From the NCBI RefSeq assembly GCF_000247815.1, contig NC_021686.1:5991537-6055536 (forward strand): DNA of 64,000 nucleotides, given 5' to 3'. A program made the translations under genes and the position numbers. Shown one piece after another: positions 13,914 to 27,073 of the stretch. This stretch comes from Ficedula albicollis. Taxonomy: Eukaryota; Chordata; Aves; Passeriformes; Muscicapidae. Every line of letters starts with the position of its first letter. Position 1 is the first letter of the stretch. The notes below the pieces were generated by a model that saw nothing but the letters and a program-made list of their open reading frames with translations, was not told where the DNA came from and ran no database searches.

Positions 13914-14122
13914 CACAGAATGCAGAATTATGGGATGGAAGGGACCTCCAAAAATACCTAGGTACTTCCCAAATCCAATTCAACTCTACCTAGCCATTCC
14001 CAACAGAAATTTGTGTTGCCTTTCTTTAAAAAGAACTGAAATCTCTTCCTGAAAATACTTCACTATTTCAATATCATCACTGAAATACAGTCAGTCTTAT
14101 CATCCAACCTGAATTTCTAATC
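13914..14122 (-). mobile_element. Degraded CR1 LINE fragment
   Basis: The left edge, 'cacagaatgcagaattatgg' followed by 'gatggaagggacct', is the typical complement of a CR1 3' terminus. Further right, blocks such as 'tttgtgttgcctttctt' with an A-rich stretch, 'cttcactattt', 'agtcagtctta' and 'ccaacctgaatttct' follow the order of an older CR1 subtype remembered from sauropsid genomes. Gaps and substitutions are frequent, so it is old. The right boundary is approximate. Confidence 0.65.
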
Positions 14123-14944
14123 TATTAGAAATGTATATTTCTAAATCTTTCTAATCAGGGCTAACCTTGAGCAGTGCAGGTGTATCCACAAGTGCTGGCA
14201 TTTGATTTCTTGCAGGGGAGGCTGTGCACTGTGGTTGGTAGAGAGCCCATAGGAGCAGGAGCACCCAGGAGAGGCTGCAGGATTCCCTCTAAGGGATTTG
14301 TTTCATACAGATCACACCCACATTAAGGACTTATTACAATAAAAGGGGAACATTGCAGACAGGTAAGAGTGATATGATGGATTAACTTCAGCAAAGCCAC
14401 ACTTTGATAATGGCTCTAAGGCTTTTTATTACCAAAGGAACTTCATGGCATTAAAAAACAACCAACCATGGGATTGTGAGAAAATGAAACATGAAAGAAT
14501 GACAAGAAGAATGTGTGAGAAAGCCCCTGCTCATCAGGGAGCAAGCTGAACCACAAATAAACACAACTCAGCACTCCCAGGTATTTATGGGGCAATAGCT
14601 TCACACAGCTCAACGTATCACATTCAGTTAGAAACGATAACATTAAACCACACAGACTTACCACCTAAAAAAAAAAAAAAATTGGTCCTGAGGAGTTTTT
14701 TCCAATATTGTGCATTTAAGGTGACATACAGCATGGATAAAAACAGCAGACAAAGCAGGATGAGAATGACACCCACAGTACAGTGTGTGTGTGTGTGTGT
14801 GAAAGGTGTGCAGCAAAAGTGTGAATTTCTGGCAAATCCAGCTTGTCAGTAAAATGATGCAACAGAGATGTGAGAGGATCTGATGCAAAATGACCCAAGA
14901 GTTAGGAAATACTCAGACTGGAGGTTTGGACAGCATTAAGTCCT
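14123..14944. other. Noncoding DNA with simple repeats
   Basis: No gene is recognised. It contains an A run near 14667-14681 and a (GT)n microsatellite at 14783-14801. The minus-strand His-Thr repeats in open frames here are only that microsatellite translated. Confidence 0.55.
14783..14801. repeat. (GT)n microsatellite
   Basis: Uninterrupted GT dinucleotides over 19 bp, the longest pure GT/CA tract seen in the window. It is a potential length-polymorphic marker. Confidence 0.95.
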
Positions 14945-15033
14945 TACCTGTCTGAGGCTCCCCAAAGCTTAAAACAACAAGACAACACAGTACCTGTCTG
15001 AGGCTCCCCAAAGCTTAAAACAAGACAACACAG
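14945..15033. repeat. 46/43-bp tandem duplication
   Basis: Copy 1 is 14945-14990 and copy 2 is 14991-15033. Both begin TACCTGTCTGAGGCTCC and end GACAACACAG. Copy 2 lacks one CAA within the A/C-rich segment; otherwise they look identical. The CAA difference is itself a slippage-type change. Confidence 0.93.
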
Positions 15034-17299
15034 CGTCCACTCCAAAAGCCAAGGGAAAAATTAGAACATTGCTGTCTCTGAGATGTTTCTGTGACTGTGA
15101 ATAGCCAGGCACAGCCTTTTCCTGGCAGGGACAGTGCCTGCTGAGACTGCCCAGGCTCTGCCCTGAGTCTGCTCCCCCGGGCAGCCCCTCAGGTTGTCAC
15201 TGCTCGTGGCGCCCTGCCCTTCCTCCCCCTGCTCTCATTTCACTGCCCTACACTTACAGCCAGGCTCTGTAGCACCACACACAGACCCAGTCCTGCCAGC
15301 CCAGCCCTCAGAGGACACTTGGGCTCTCCAGCAGCTCTTCCATCACCTGCTCCTGCTCCCACGTCCACCACTGCCCTTCCTGCTGCATTTCTTGGCACTG
15401 TAAGGAGGCAGTGCTCTTGTGGGGACAGCACAGCTTGTGTCAGTGGTGCTGTGCAGACTGCAGTAATCTGAATGTCTTGTTATCTGTGATGGTGTTTGAG
15501 CTACACAAGGCACCTGAGAGTGCACAGAAAATGGGAAAAATAATTTTTCTCAGTTGCAAGAGAATATACTTCAGGAAAAATACTTCTGAGGCATTCAGAT
15601 TTTCGTATTGGCTGGGCCTGGAATGTCAGCCTCCACAGAAGAAGCATATGTAATTCCCCTCCCTGTATCACTCATTCTGATACTTGATAGGGGTGGAGTT
15701 GTTGAGTTATCTGAAATATGTAGTAGCACAGACTGCTTAACTATATGTAAGAACTGGAAATACAAAGTGCTGGCTTTCCCAGGTATCTTGATTCTGTTAT
15801 ATATATAACTGTAATTACACATCTAATACCAACGCTGGAGTGAGATAAGCTTAGAAAACTACCGAAGAGAGCAATTGTTTATGGTTAATGCAATTGAAAT
15901 ATAAAGGAATGGAAAGGTAAGTTGGTCCTGCAGTCCAAGAGGACTTTGCCTAAGCACTTAGATGGCTGGGTTTGCTCCCAGCACACCTTCTGCCTCTTTT
16001 GGGGGAAACACCTCTGGACAGGCTCAAGCACTGCAGCATTCAACACACCCCTGTGGAGGTTATCTTTGACTGTGGAGACCAAGGGATCTGCTGCAATCAT
16101 TTGAATATTTGAATGGCAGCATACTCACTGGTTGTTTCATCAGCAATGCCTTACAGAAAATAAACAAGTTGGCTTTTTAAACCAAGTTTTCTAAACATTT
16201 TTCCAGGCCTCTTTATAAAGGAAGAAGATTATTTATTCCATATTCTGCCACATAAGCATGATGTCTGACAGCAGAAATAGATCCTTTCAGCAATGATAAA
16301 TTTATAATGGCATACAAGAGTTTTGACTGCTTGTGAAGTTCCCTAATTAATTCTCATATAGAGTTCCACTGGCAACAAAATTTATGTTTTTGAGATAATA
16401 TAAAGCTCAGAGGAGTTAGCAAGCGTGCTGTTCCTTTTTGCACATCTTGTGTTTAATGTCATGTATTGTTAATCTCTCTGCTCACTGAGAGGGGTATTGT
16501 TTATCACTCTAAAAACACAAACTCACTTTCATTGTTGGAAGGAATAACCCTCAATAAGGCTTAAGCTGCTAAGGGGCTGCACACACTTCAGGTGTGTCCT
16601 GAGGCAGTAACCTAAATGTCATTATCCTAACCTGAATCTTAGTTTAGGAAAATCCCATTTTGTAGATTTTCTTTAATCTCCTTTGAAACCAGCCTTGAAA
16701 ATATGTTGGCCTTGATTTTGCAGCAGATAGATCTCTAGTACAGACTGAACTGTGTGTAGCTACACTGAGTTGTGTGTAATTCCTGATAATTCTTTTTAAA
16801 TCAAGACAACAAACATTTACTCTGGAATATTTACAGGAGGGAAGTGACCCAATTGCACTCTGTAAATAAAGGGTCTAATACTGCCCTTCAACAAGGCTTG
16901 CTGTAATGCCTGTACTACACTGAAAATGCAGATCAACAGTTATAAATTTTAGAAGCTTCTTAAAGAGGTATTCTAAGCATATCATCCATCTGTAGAAATT
17001 TTGTCTTTGCTAACGTTCTCCCTCTTTGGTGTCACTTTGCTTAAGGAAATTCTAGCTAAGATTGACATATTAAAAAAAAAATCACGCACACTTAGTAGGA
17101 ATTGTATCCTGCAATGATCAAAGCTATTTTTTTGGTGCCAAGAGATTAAGAGCTTGACAAGTTTTTAGTGTTGGTTTACAAGACAGAATAAAAAGCATCC
17201 ATGGCCACTAATTCATGAGAGGATAGCAAATGCAAAGACTTAACTCTGCAATGGCAAACACATCAAAGGAGGGTGTTGTTGGGGAGGAAGTGGTCAGAC
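15034..17299. other. Unique noncoding DNA with a GC-richer patch
   Basis: 15120-15400 is more GC-rich than its surroundings, but I see very few CpGs, so it is not a CpG island. A perfect 5' splice-site-like string AAGGTAAGT at 15914-15922 lacks a matching upstream exon signature. No gene is recognised. Confidence 0.5.
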
Positions 17300-17327
17300 T
17301 AGAATATCCCTCCTGAGGGATATTCTA
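17300..17327. repeat. Perfect inverted repeat, 13-bp arms, 2-bp spacer
   Basis: Arm TAGAATATCCCTC (17300-17312) and its exact reverse complement GAGGGATATTCTA (17315-17327) are separated by CT. A second inverted repeat follows at 17336-17353 (TATATCC, spacer TGAT, GGATATA), and TATCCTGA is directly repeated between them. The cluster could extrude a cruciform or be a dyad binding site. The stem is too short for a microRNA precursor. Confidence 0.92.
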
Positions 17328-17730
17328 TATCCTGATATATCCTGATGGATATAGAAGAAAACAATTCTTCTGTAAGCTTTGGGCAACTGGAGCAGTTCCA
17401 ACCCCAGCTCTATCAAATTAACACCTGGAAAATAAATTCTGGACCTCACAGCAGTGCCACGCTTCAGTAAGGATTTTCCAATGAACTACTTCATCTTATT
17501 TTTCAAACTTTGATCTCTTCTCAGCAAAGTGAGTATTTGGTTTAAAATACGTAAGTAAAAAACTTGGCAAATTTAAATTGGCTGGGAAGTACAGACTGAT
17601 CCAAACTACACTGAGATCCCACAGATTTAATGGAGACACAATCACACCAGACAGTTCCTCCTCCCTGGCTTCCAGAGCAGCTCCTGAATTTGGGACCTGG
17701 CTTGAAGAAGAGGAGAGAGGCAGAAAGGTT

Positions 17731-17919
17731 TGGGGGAGAAGAAGGAAGGTTTGTGGAAGACTAGCAATTACAGCTTGGAGGTTTGCCTTTTATTTTTGAC
17801 GAGTGAATTTAACCCCAATCTGGAATGGGGGAGAAGAAGGAAGGTTTGTGGAAGACTGGCAATTTCAGCTTGGAGGTTTGCCTTCTATTTTTGATGAGTG
17901 AATTTAACCCCAATCTGGA
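17731..17919. repeat. 95-bp tandem duplication, two diverged copies
   Basis: Copies at 17731-17825 and 17826-17919 share GAGAAGAAGGAAGGTTTGTG, a TTGGAGGTTTGCC block and GTGAATTTAACCCCAATC. About four substitutions separate them, so this is older than the 41-bp and 495-bp duplications. A 106-codon plus frame (17825-18145) begins at the copy junction. It resembles no known protein, and the 95-bp period breaks frame between copies. Confidence 0.93.
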
Positions 17920-20900
17920 CGTGTTTCATCAGAAACTGGTACCGACAAAACTGGTGCCAGTGCTGGAAACCAACGCTGCTGGAAAGAAAGCACATCATAA
18001 TTCAACCTCTCAACACCCAGCCACAGTCCAGCAGGCTGCAGATAAGCCTTCTGGGACCAGAAATTACCTGTTGAAAGGAATAAAAATCAGCAGGGAGCCA
18101 TTGATTTTTGAAACCCGTGTAAAATTTGGCATCTACATAGAATAGGGCAACAAGTGTTCTCAAACTGAAAGTTTAAGAGCAGAAAATTAAGTAGCTGAAG
18201 TCATCAGAAATGTTGTTATATGATCTCTAATGCTAAACTTAAATGTCCACATTCTCCCTAAATTTCTTTTTCAAAAAGTAGAAATTTAATGACTGAAGCA
18301 ATGAAGACGAAGATGAAATCCAGCACAATGCCAAGTTCCACATAAGATGCAAATATCAAGATAACCTTTCCTTTATACTATTTTATCCTCATTGTCTATG
18401 ATATTCACCCTGCTTAACCCAGTCTACAAATTCTGCCCAAAATATCTATATACATTTACATATAAAAGTTAAGGAAGAACTAATGCAAGAACAGGTGGTA
18501 CAGATAATTCTCAGGCTGCAGCCTGAGCTTTTTTGGTTTGGGTGTTTTTTTGGTGGGATTTTGCATTTCTTCTATCCAGAAAATTTAGGTCAGTTGTAAA
18601 CTTTTTCTGCTGCTGTATGAGAGAACAGCAGAGCTAATGAATTTACATTACCTATAGGGTTTCACCTCTACCAATTTATTTTGTCATTTTTGTAGCAGTT
18701 TTCCCCATCCCTTCAGATTACAATGTCCTCCAGTGTTTTTGGCTGTCTCATGTTCTTGGCCTGGAAACCATGCTGCCATCTGCCCAGCACATCCCCAGCA
18801 CCAGCCAGGCAATCCTGCATTCCCTACAGACCATGCCAAGCTCCAGATACACACTGACCAACTGGATCTACTTGTTTGCCTATTAACCAGCTGGAGAGGG
18901 ATCCAAGCTATCTGAATATTTAAGAAAACCAAACAAGCCTTTTCTACCAAGAAGCTGTAATTTTCAGACGGAAAGAAAGGTGCCTTAAAATGAAACCTCT
19001 CTCTCCCCCAGGCCAGGCACTGCCCTAAGCAGGTCCCTGAGAAAGAAATCCAGTATCTCCTGCTGCTGGAGAATCAGCTTTCCACAGAGCTTTCCTGAAA
19101 CCTACCCTGAGCTGAAGCCTCTCATTGCACCCAATGAGACCAGTAACAGCTTTATACTGCAAAGGGGACACAACATTTCATAAAAGCTGTCCAAGACTGA
19201 TTCACCAAGGGTGGTTAAGGTGGAAGACACCCAACAGTCACAGAACTCTGCTACTTAGGGCAGCATGTCCTTGGGATGTTGCTCCAGACTTGTCCTTCAG
19301 TTTCCTTCTGCCTCAGAAGTAGAAAGATACTCACATTTCCTTGCAAGGTACGTTAACATCTCTACATGGAAAACATTTTGCAGGTTATTACAGGACACAC
19401 ACCTTTACCTGCCATTTATCAGCTGAAATGCATTTGCTCTTTACCAGCTCTCTGTAAATGGAAATTGTCCCATCGGCTTTCCTGCCTGCTAAAGGCTCAC
19501 TGGCAGTGTTTATATTATAAGTACAATTTGAGGGATTTTTCTCATCTTGTTAAGTTGCTTGGAAAATGGGAGCAGAGATGAGACTAATTGAATGGTTATA
19601 ATGAGGAAAATGAGGTTTGCTTTTCAATGTCGGTGTTACAGGCATTTGCTGCAACAAAAAACCCAACAGACAAAAATAGTATAACTTCTTCCAATTCTGC
19701 TTTCCCTAACAAAGCAGTTACCACACCAAATTGTAAAATATAAGCTCACATTAGTCCTTCTTACAACTCCTAATACTTTCCTACAACAAGTATGTCAAAT
19801 ATATAGCCCATGAGCCAGACTGATCCTTCCAAGTACTTTAATCTGGCCTGCAAAATCCACAGAGCACTGTAATCCGGATCTGGTCTGCCAGTCAACTCCG
19901 AGGTCTCCCTGTGTGTGCAACTTCACTGAGCATCCCCCAAGCAAGTGGGAGTAGGGGGCGGATCAGGGAAGGAGTGAGAACATGTGGGAGCAGCACACAG
20001 TGCACCATGGCACCATCTCTGAGCAGCTTGGGGACCCTGGGGCCACAGGGGCTTCTCCCAAAGGGCTTTCCAAGGAGCCCTGCTGCCCAGCACCCCTGAT
20101 TCCACAGGCAGGACTGGGGGCACAGCTTTCCCGTGACATGTGGCAGTCCAGCCTCCTTCACTGTACAGCTTTACTGTGGGACACGGGACAAGTTCACCAC
20201 TAAGAATAAAAGGAACCACAATGCTTTAACAAAGCTCCTCACTTAATACAGATTTCACAGCTCCCAATTAAGTCCAGTACTGCATGAACACACCAATATG
20301 AGCAGAAGCTGCACTGTGCAGTAACATCATCACTGCAGGAATAAGCATTTCCATCCTTGAATGCGTGTCACTCCACAATGTTAATTGCCACTGGTACTTC
20401 TCTAAATTAGAGGGCTATTAATAGATTGCTGCTGAAGACAGTTGTACTAGATAAGCTTTGAAAGGAATCCTTGTGCCTACTGGCTATTTAGAGTCAGCAT
20501 TCCCACTTCAGACACCTAAATTTGCAATTTCTCATGCAGTCTCAGCAGATATGAGACCCTGATGAAGAGGCAGGTCTGCCCTCCTTCACCACACAGGAGG
20601 AACTTGCAGAGCATCCTCATCCCCAGCATGGGGGTGAGCAACCTCTAAAACAAGCCTAAAGGACAGGTTTAGTTTAGTTTCAGCCAGATCACTGAGCTGC
20701 CCTGACTCAGGTCAGAATAACCTGGCCATGAAAGCAACGCAGATGACAGGATAGGAGTGCAGAGCAGACCATCCCCTCCAGCAGCAGAGTGTGTTTAGAT
20801 TGGCTGCAGCTGACTGGAAAACCCTGCTCCAAGTCAGCAGCTGATTCCTCCCTGTTGCTCCCAAGGGAGCACAGTGCTGATGGAAACAGCCCTCAACCCT

Positions 20901-21495
20901 CTCACTTGCCTCGGAGGTTGAGGTTCCACATGCACATCCAAAATGCAGCAGAAAGTTTCTGGATCTAGCACTGCCATCTCTCTACTTCCCCAAGTACTTC
21001 AGCAGCATTATTCAACCTGTCCTTTCCTCCCTTGTTTAGAGAATGTAAAACTAGGATTGAAAAGTAAGGCAGAAGTAAGTGAAGTCATCTATCAGCCCTT
21101 GATTTCATAAAATATCTCAGAGAGAGAGCAGGTTATAACTAACAATAGGTCTTTTTTCTTCCCCTAAAGAAGTCTCAGGAGACATCATTTGAAGGTGTTT
21201 AAAAGAAATAAAATAGGTTGTCTCTCCATGGGCAAAGTAGGAAAAGTAGGTTTTCATGTGGGGGTGCTGCAAAAAGAACAAAGGCAGAATATCTGCTGAA
21301 TCACCACAGTCTATCCACGACACTCAAACAGCTCTAATTCTCCAGAATTTGCAGCACCCAGCAATCAAGCAATAGTGCTGCTGAGAGGAATTTTAACCAG
21401 CACTACAGCAATCAAACAAAAGCAACACCACTGCAAACTAGCTTCAGATTACTTCTATTGCTATCATGGAGCCCCACATAAATTTGTTGGTATGC
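17920..21495. other. Unique noncoding DNA, gene-free
   Basis: No gene is recognised over 3.6 kb. 19785-19870 carries words resembling the ends of hAT-type noncoding repeats (see findings). Open frames around 19.9-20.2 kb overlap on both strands, indicating GC-rich composition, not genes. Confidence 0.5.
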
Positions 21496-21577
21496 AATAC
21501 TAATACTAATACTAATACTAATACTAATACTAATACTAACAATAATAATAATAACAATAATAGTAACAACAATAACA
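21496..21577. repeat. Compound microsatellite (AATACT)n-(AAT)n
   Basis: AATACT is repeated about 7.5 times (21496-21540), then runs into imperfect AAT/AAC triplets to 21577. The poly-leucine/valine minus-strand frame here is just this repeat translated. The order suggests AAT and hexamer arrays evolved from one another by point change and slippage. Confidence 0.96.
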
Positions 21578-24500
21578 GGATTCTGCTGAAAGTCAGCTCA
21601 GGGGTCTTCCTCCTGAGAGAGTAAAACAATTAACTCCACAATAATCACTGTGGAGAGCACTTGAGAGCTATGTCAGTCTCTGGTCAGCATTTTCAGGATA
21701 AAAAATTATTGCCAATGAGTGTGGTCAGGAAAACAACTGTGATGGGGAAAAGAGGAAATATAGGGACTAAAGGGAGAGACTTGCCATTACTTACAAGCAA
21801 TGCTTTGGATATCAGCCAGGCCATCCATGAGCTCTGCAGAGCAGCAAGGCATCTCTCAAGTTTCCATCCAGCCTGACAAACTGATAAAATTTAGAACTGG
21901 TACAAAACCAAGACTGAAAAGAACTTCCAACTTATTTGTTAAACTTTAGGATTAGGAGTGTTTGTACTGCAATATTTAAATACATATTTTACTTTTCTCT
22001 AGGTAGATAATGGCATATATCAAGGATTTCTGTGATTTTCTTGTTAAGGATGATATTGGTAGTTATCAACATCCTTATTTTTTAATAAGAGGAGAACATC
22101 TTGCATGAACCATGAGCATAATAAAGTTTATCCTTTTTTGAAATAATCATTGCTAATTCCTTGCACCTCATCAAGGTCTTTGTCTTGCAAAGCACCAGCT
22201 GACTGTAACTTCCACTACCTTGGTGAGTACAGGGTTATGCACAGCACCACACAAGTAGAAAATTTAATCACAAAATAGAAATAACATATAGGTAACAGTC
22301 TGCTTAAAGTAATCATGTCAGAGAATCTCATTCTTGGGAATCACCAGGTTTACCTATGCCAGGACGTCAGATTTTCACCAGCTGCACCAGCAGACACACC
22401 TGTTCTGAACTGTGCTCCATTTCAGTGTCCAGCCAGAGCCACGTGGAAATGCAGCTGCCACTGCTTGCATTTTCCATGCTGCACTCACACTGACCTGCAG
22501 GCACTCTGAGGCTGACTTCGTCCAAGTTGGGTAAGGATGGCAAGAAGTTCAGCCTTTATTTATAAGGGTGCTCAGGATTTAGATACAGTCTCATCCTTCC
22601 ACCTTGAAACATCTGAGCAGAACACCTAATTTAGGAGACTAGTCATTTTGTACTCCCTCAGTAGTAAATGCAGATAGGCAGACACCTCCAGAAAATTAGC
22701 AGATTGGAGTCTGAGTCACACTCTGGGGGTGTTTGTCTCTCCAGTGACAAAGGAACCCGAGGGTTTCACTGGTGACTGGCAGGAGGGCAGTGACTCCCTG
22801 AGCAATCCCTGCAGCAAGGCAGGGCAGGCGTGGGTTTGGGATGAACTCTGCCCCTGGGATTCAGCTGCCGGTGCTGTCTGAGATACCAGCACAAACTTGC
22901 TCTGGATGGGTCTGTTCTGACCAGGGCATGCTTTCTCAAAGAGACAAACAGCATAAAAAGTGACACTTTCGTTACATCCCTGTGCAAGAGTTTCAGAGAC
23001 AATTAAGCAGACTGCAAATGAGGGAAATTGTTTTGTGAGAAAACCTTAATTGAGTTAGTTCCTACCTTCAGCAACACTTAAATTTCTTTTCTTAGAATTT
23101 TACTTGCCTGTTGTGTAGGATTTTACAAAACTTATTGTACATGAGAAACGAGGGAGCTGTGAGCAGTGATAAGGAAATACAGCTTTATCTTAATGTACCC
23201 ATCCCAACACAGTAGAAACTGGAACAACTGTTGTGATGTGTTTGTGAAGAAGTTGAATTTGCCTTTCAGTTCTCCACAGGGAGGTTTCCACCAGAGCTGG
23301 CCAAGATAGCCTAAACCTCAAACCCATCTCCTCACATTTGCAGTCAGACACTGCTGAGGGATCCTTGTGTCATGGTTTCTGTGGGTTCTGATCACACTAG
23401 AGTGGCAGGATTCACTTGTCCAATTCTCCCTTTTTTCCTGTTGCTGTTGTATCCTGTATCCTGTTGGACACAGAAAACATCTTTTTATGTTCTGACAGCA
23501 GGGCCATTACCAGCACACAGAGACACCTCACACAAAGGGAAATTTTGGTGACTGCAAGTGGTGTTGGGGCTATGACATGGATTTTAATGGAGTCAAAAGG
23601 TCCCCTCTGAATGCTGTACCTTCCAAAACAGCACTGGAAACAATGAGACTGCCAAAGAAAGAACATACTGCCTACTGTACCCCCATCTCAGCTCTACCAG
23701 GACCAGTTGTTAGACTTGCCCAGACCGTAGCTCAAAAGAACAACAATCCCTGTAGGAAAATTAAATCTTTTTTCACTACCAAAAACTATATTTTCTTTTC
23801 TAGAAGGAAAATCAGATTACACTGAGATTGAACTCTCTCTTTTACATTTCCAACCTTCTCCTCAGTCATTGTCCAGAACAGTGTGTGTCCTACACCCTGC
23901 TCCTGCCAGGCATGGACATGTACACAACAGAGTTTTCATAACAGCTGGGATAAAAATGGCTTTATGCCACCGAGCTGGTAACTTGCCACACAGGAAAAAA
24001 AAAAAAAAAAAGCCATTTTTTACATAATCTCCTTCCTGTTTAAATGAGCTACCAGTCCAGCCATGGAAGTGGTGCAAGTATAGATCACATATAATTAATA
24101 ATACATCACAAATAATTGGTGATGTACTAAAACGGCAGCAGAAGTCCACGGGGATCTGAAGTACTGCTAACAAAGCAATACATTTTGTGATTCAGCAAGC
24201 AGGAATTTTAATGCCTTCAAGCCTGAAATAGAAATGTGGTCAGCTGGCACTAAGAAAAGTTTGATCCTTCTTTTAGTGTAATGGCAAATTCTCTATAAAT
24301 GCACATAAATTTCGAAAGTATAGAATTTTCTATGTGATTCAGTAGAAAGAGTGAAGTTTAAAACTTTGGTCAATTTTACTGAAAGTTATACATATTAGAT
24401 TACAAATAGATTCCAAGCTAGTGCCAGGCTTCCATTCACAGAAGCAGTTTTGAGATATTTGTGAAGCCTTTAAAGTCAATGGAAACCAGAGAGAATTATT

Positions 24501-25743
24501 TGCCCTGTATATCGGAATGGTCTCTTTTTTTAGGATTTTACACACTGTAAGAATACAAATAGTAAATAATAACAACAAACTCAGCTTGATTTACATAAGA
24601 CTCCATTTTCCTTGATTTTATACTTTAAAATCTGAAGAGTTACATTGACAACTTTAAATGTTGCATTTTGAGTTTTTGAAAATTCATAACTCTATTACTG
24701 TACTAAACACTATTTTCCACCTGGTATTTCCAGAAGATGTATAATAGATTTGTAGCATCATTTAGGAAATAAATTCATTATGCTTTTCATTAAACTGTAC
24801 TAAGGGGAAGAGGCAACCTTTCTCTATTATTGATTCTCGTGGGCAGTCTAGGGTGAAATTTTTGATGTAGTTTTTCTGAGGATTAAAAAGGTGAGCATAA
24901 AAAATGTATTATTGATTGCTCACTGCAAAGTACAGTATACTACTCATCCAACTCATATATTATTGATTAAAACACTCAACATTTCTAACCTTTCACTTGG
25001 TTGCTCCAAGGTAATTTTTTTTGTGAGTATGTCAAGATACTGTGCTTACAGATTATACTTCCCAGGGAGTTTGGAAAACTCATGGAGTGGCTACTGAAGC
25101 TCTTTTAAAAAGCTTAGTTGATAATTTTAGAGTCCCTGCACACACAAAGAAGGGGCTGGCTGGGACAGGACACCCATATAAGCCAAGGGGAACTTCATAA
25201 CTGGTAAGGCACACAGACATGGGGCTCCAAATACCAGTCTGCATGCTAAACACAAAAGCAAAAGGTGCCTGACTTTGACACCTCTGTGCCTGGAACAAGA
25301 CCAGAATGAAAAGAGGATTTACACTTTAGGAAGTACCTCCTGGGTCAGCACCCCTTTTCCAAAAGTCTGGAACAAGTTATGTACCAGCAATTGATCAGAA
25401 CTGAGACATGAATTATACTCAGAACAAATGAGGTCAGATCCTTTGGTTGTTTCCATGTTGCTGGATTCTTACACCTCACAGGCCTGTCTTCTAAGCCACA
25501 GTTAGATTTTGCACACTGCATTTATCTCCTTTCCAGAAGTAGCTAAAATAAGGTGTATATTTATTACATCTGGTACAAAGAGACAAAACACTGGATGATG
25601 AAATAAAAATCTTGAGTTGCTACGAGAATCCCTTCCTAAACTGGTCTGAGCTTTAGAATAGGAAGTGGGCAGGAACATGATCTTTCTGCCCGGTGATCTG
25701 TAAGCAGAAAAGGAATCTTCTACTTATAGAAAATTAATGGAGA
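21578..25743. other. Unique noncoding DNA with a 17-bp A run
   Basis: No gene is recognised over 4.2 kb. A17 lies at 23995-24011. A small inverted repeat, TACATCAC (24102-24109) with GTGATGTA (24119-24126), sits in AT-rich sequence. Longest frame is 103 codons (23862-24173, minus), spanning the A run and so not credible as coding. Confidence 0.55.
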
Positions 25744-26330
25744 TGCAGAATCACAGCATGTTTTGGGCTGGAAGGCACCTTAAGGACTATCCACATCTAC
25801 CCTCCTGCCATGGGCAGGGACACCTTCCCCTGCCCCAGGTTGCTCCAAGCCCCATCCAACCTGACCTTGGGCACTTCAGGAATGGGGCAGCCTCAGCTGC
25901 TCTGGGAACCTGTGCCACCCTCACAGGGAAGGATTTCTTCTTAACGTCCCATCTAACCCTGTCCTCTGGCAGTGGGAAACCATTCCCCTGGTCCTGTCAC
26001 TCCACCTTGAACCAAAATCTCTTTCCAGCTCTCCTTGAGTCCCTTTAGGCACTGGAAGAGTTCTAAGTTCTCCTCAGAATCTTCTCTGCCTCAGACTGAG
26101 CACCCCCAGCTCTCCCAGCCTGTCTCCAGAGCACAGGTGCTCCAGCCCCCTGAGCATCTTCCTGGCCTCCTCTGGAATTGCTTGCACAGCTCCACATCCT
26201 CCTTGTGTTGGGTGCCCAGAGCAGGAGGGAGCTCTGCAGGTGGGGTGTCAGGAGAGGAGCAGAGGGGGAGAATCACCTCTCTCAAGCTGCTGGTCACATT
26301 TCTTTACATGCAACCCAGGATATATTTAGC
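25744..26330 (-). mobile_element. CR1 LINE, 5'-truncated (~590 bp)
   Basis: Long collinear similarity, from memory, to the complement of the avian CR1 3' region. Landmarks in order are the 'gcagaatcacag' terminus, 'ctgccatgggcagggacacc', 'ccaggttgctccaagcccca', 'tccaacctgaccttgg', 'cccagctctcccagcctgtc', 'tgctccagccccctgagcat', 'cttgtgttgggtgcccagag', 'gggagaatcacctc' and 'caacccaggata'. The 3' end is at the left; the 5' end is truncated near 26330. The copy is moderately diverged, with no intact reading frame. It covers the C-terminal reverse-transcriptase part and 3' UTR of the element. Confidence 0.93.
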
Positions 26331-27073
26331 AAAAACGCCTTTCCACAATGACTAACACCTCACAGAAATCCTATTGAAATATTACAGTCTGCTATCATAA
26401 TAAATATCTAGCTCTGCATAAGGATAGAAGTGACAAAAATAGCATCATCAGGGTGATGGCTACTTGACAGATCTCACAGAATGAAAAAAACCTGAACATT
26501 GCAGAACTGTTGAAGAATTGATTGAGTGTATCAATTAAAAAATGTCTCTAAATAACACAGGCTACCAGCCCACTCATGAAAAGACTATAGAATTTTTGTC
26601 ATCATGTATTTCATGAATGATGTGAACATTTTAAAATAAATTGGAAACTCTTGTTTTCAATTCACTGGCCTTCATGAGAATTCAAAGAGAGGTAAATCAC
26701 AAAAACCAAGTTAGAAATTCTTAAAACACAATTTTGGAAAGGTCAGTTGTCTACATTTGGCGTCATGATTTCTACATTGGTTGAACAAAGCAAAGATGAA
26801 ATATCAGAACAAGAAAATTACCCAAGAAGCAGGCCAGCACCACAAATCACTTCATCACAGACTCAGCAATGGGGCTGGACTTTGATTGGATTGCTTTGCC
26901 ATTCAGAAGAGATTACTCAGGGCCAAAAACTACCCTGCTGATACAACATAATGTAAAATTAGAAAACTCATTGAAGTTAATCTGTTCCATGGCCTGGCTA
27001 CAGAACTGCCACAAGCAATTGCACATCTGGCAATGATTTTGAGTGAGAGCTCTGGCACTCGCTGATCTTTCCT
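26331..27073. other. Spacer between the two CR1 elements
   Basis: About 740 bp of AT-rich single-copy sequence with no gene or repeat recognised. It separates the truncated 5' ends of the flanking opposite-strand CR1 copies. Confidence 0.55.

Noticed and set aside
15120..15400. CpG island / promoter
   Set aside because: GC-richer than its surroundings, but CpG dinucleotides are sparse and no transcript signal is seen.
17754..17764. miR-7-like word TGGAAGACTAG
   Set aside because: Only 11 bases match. The downstream arm of the miR-7 hairpin is absent, and the second copy of the 95-bp duplication has a different base.
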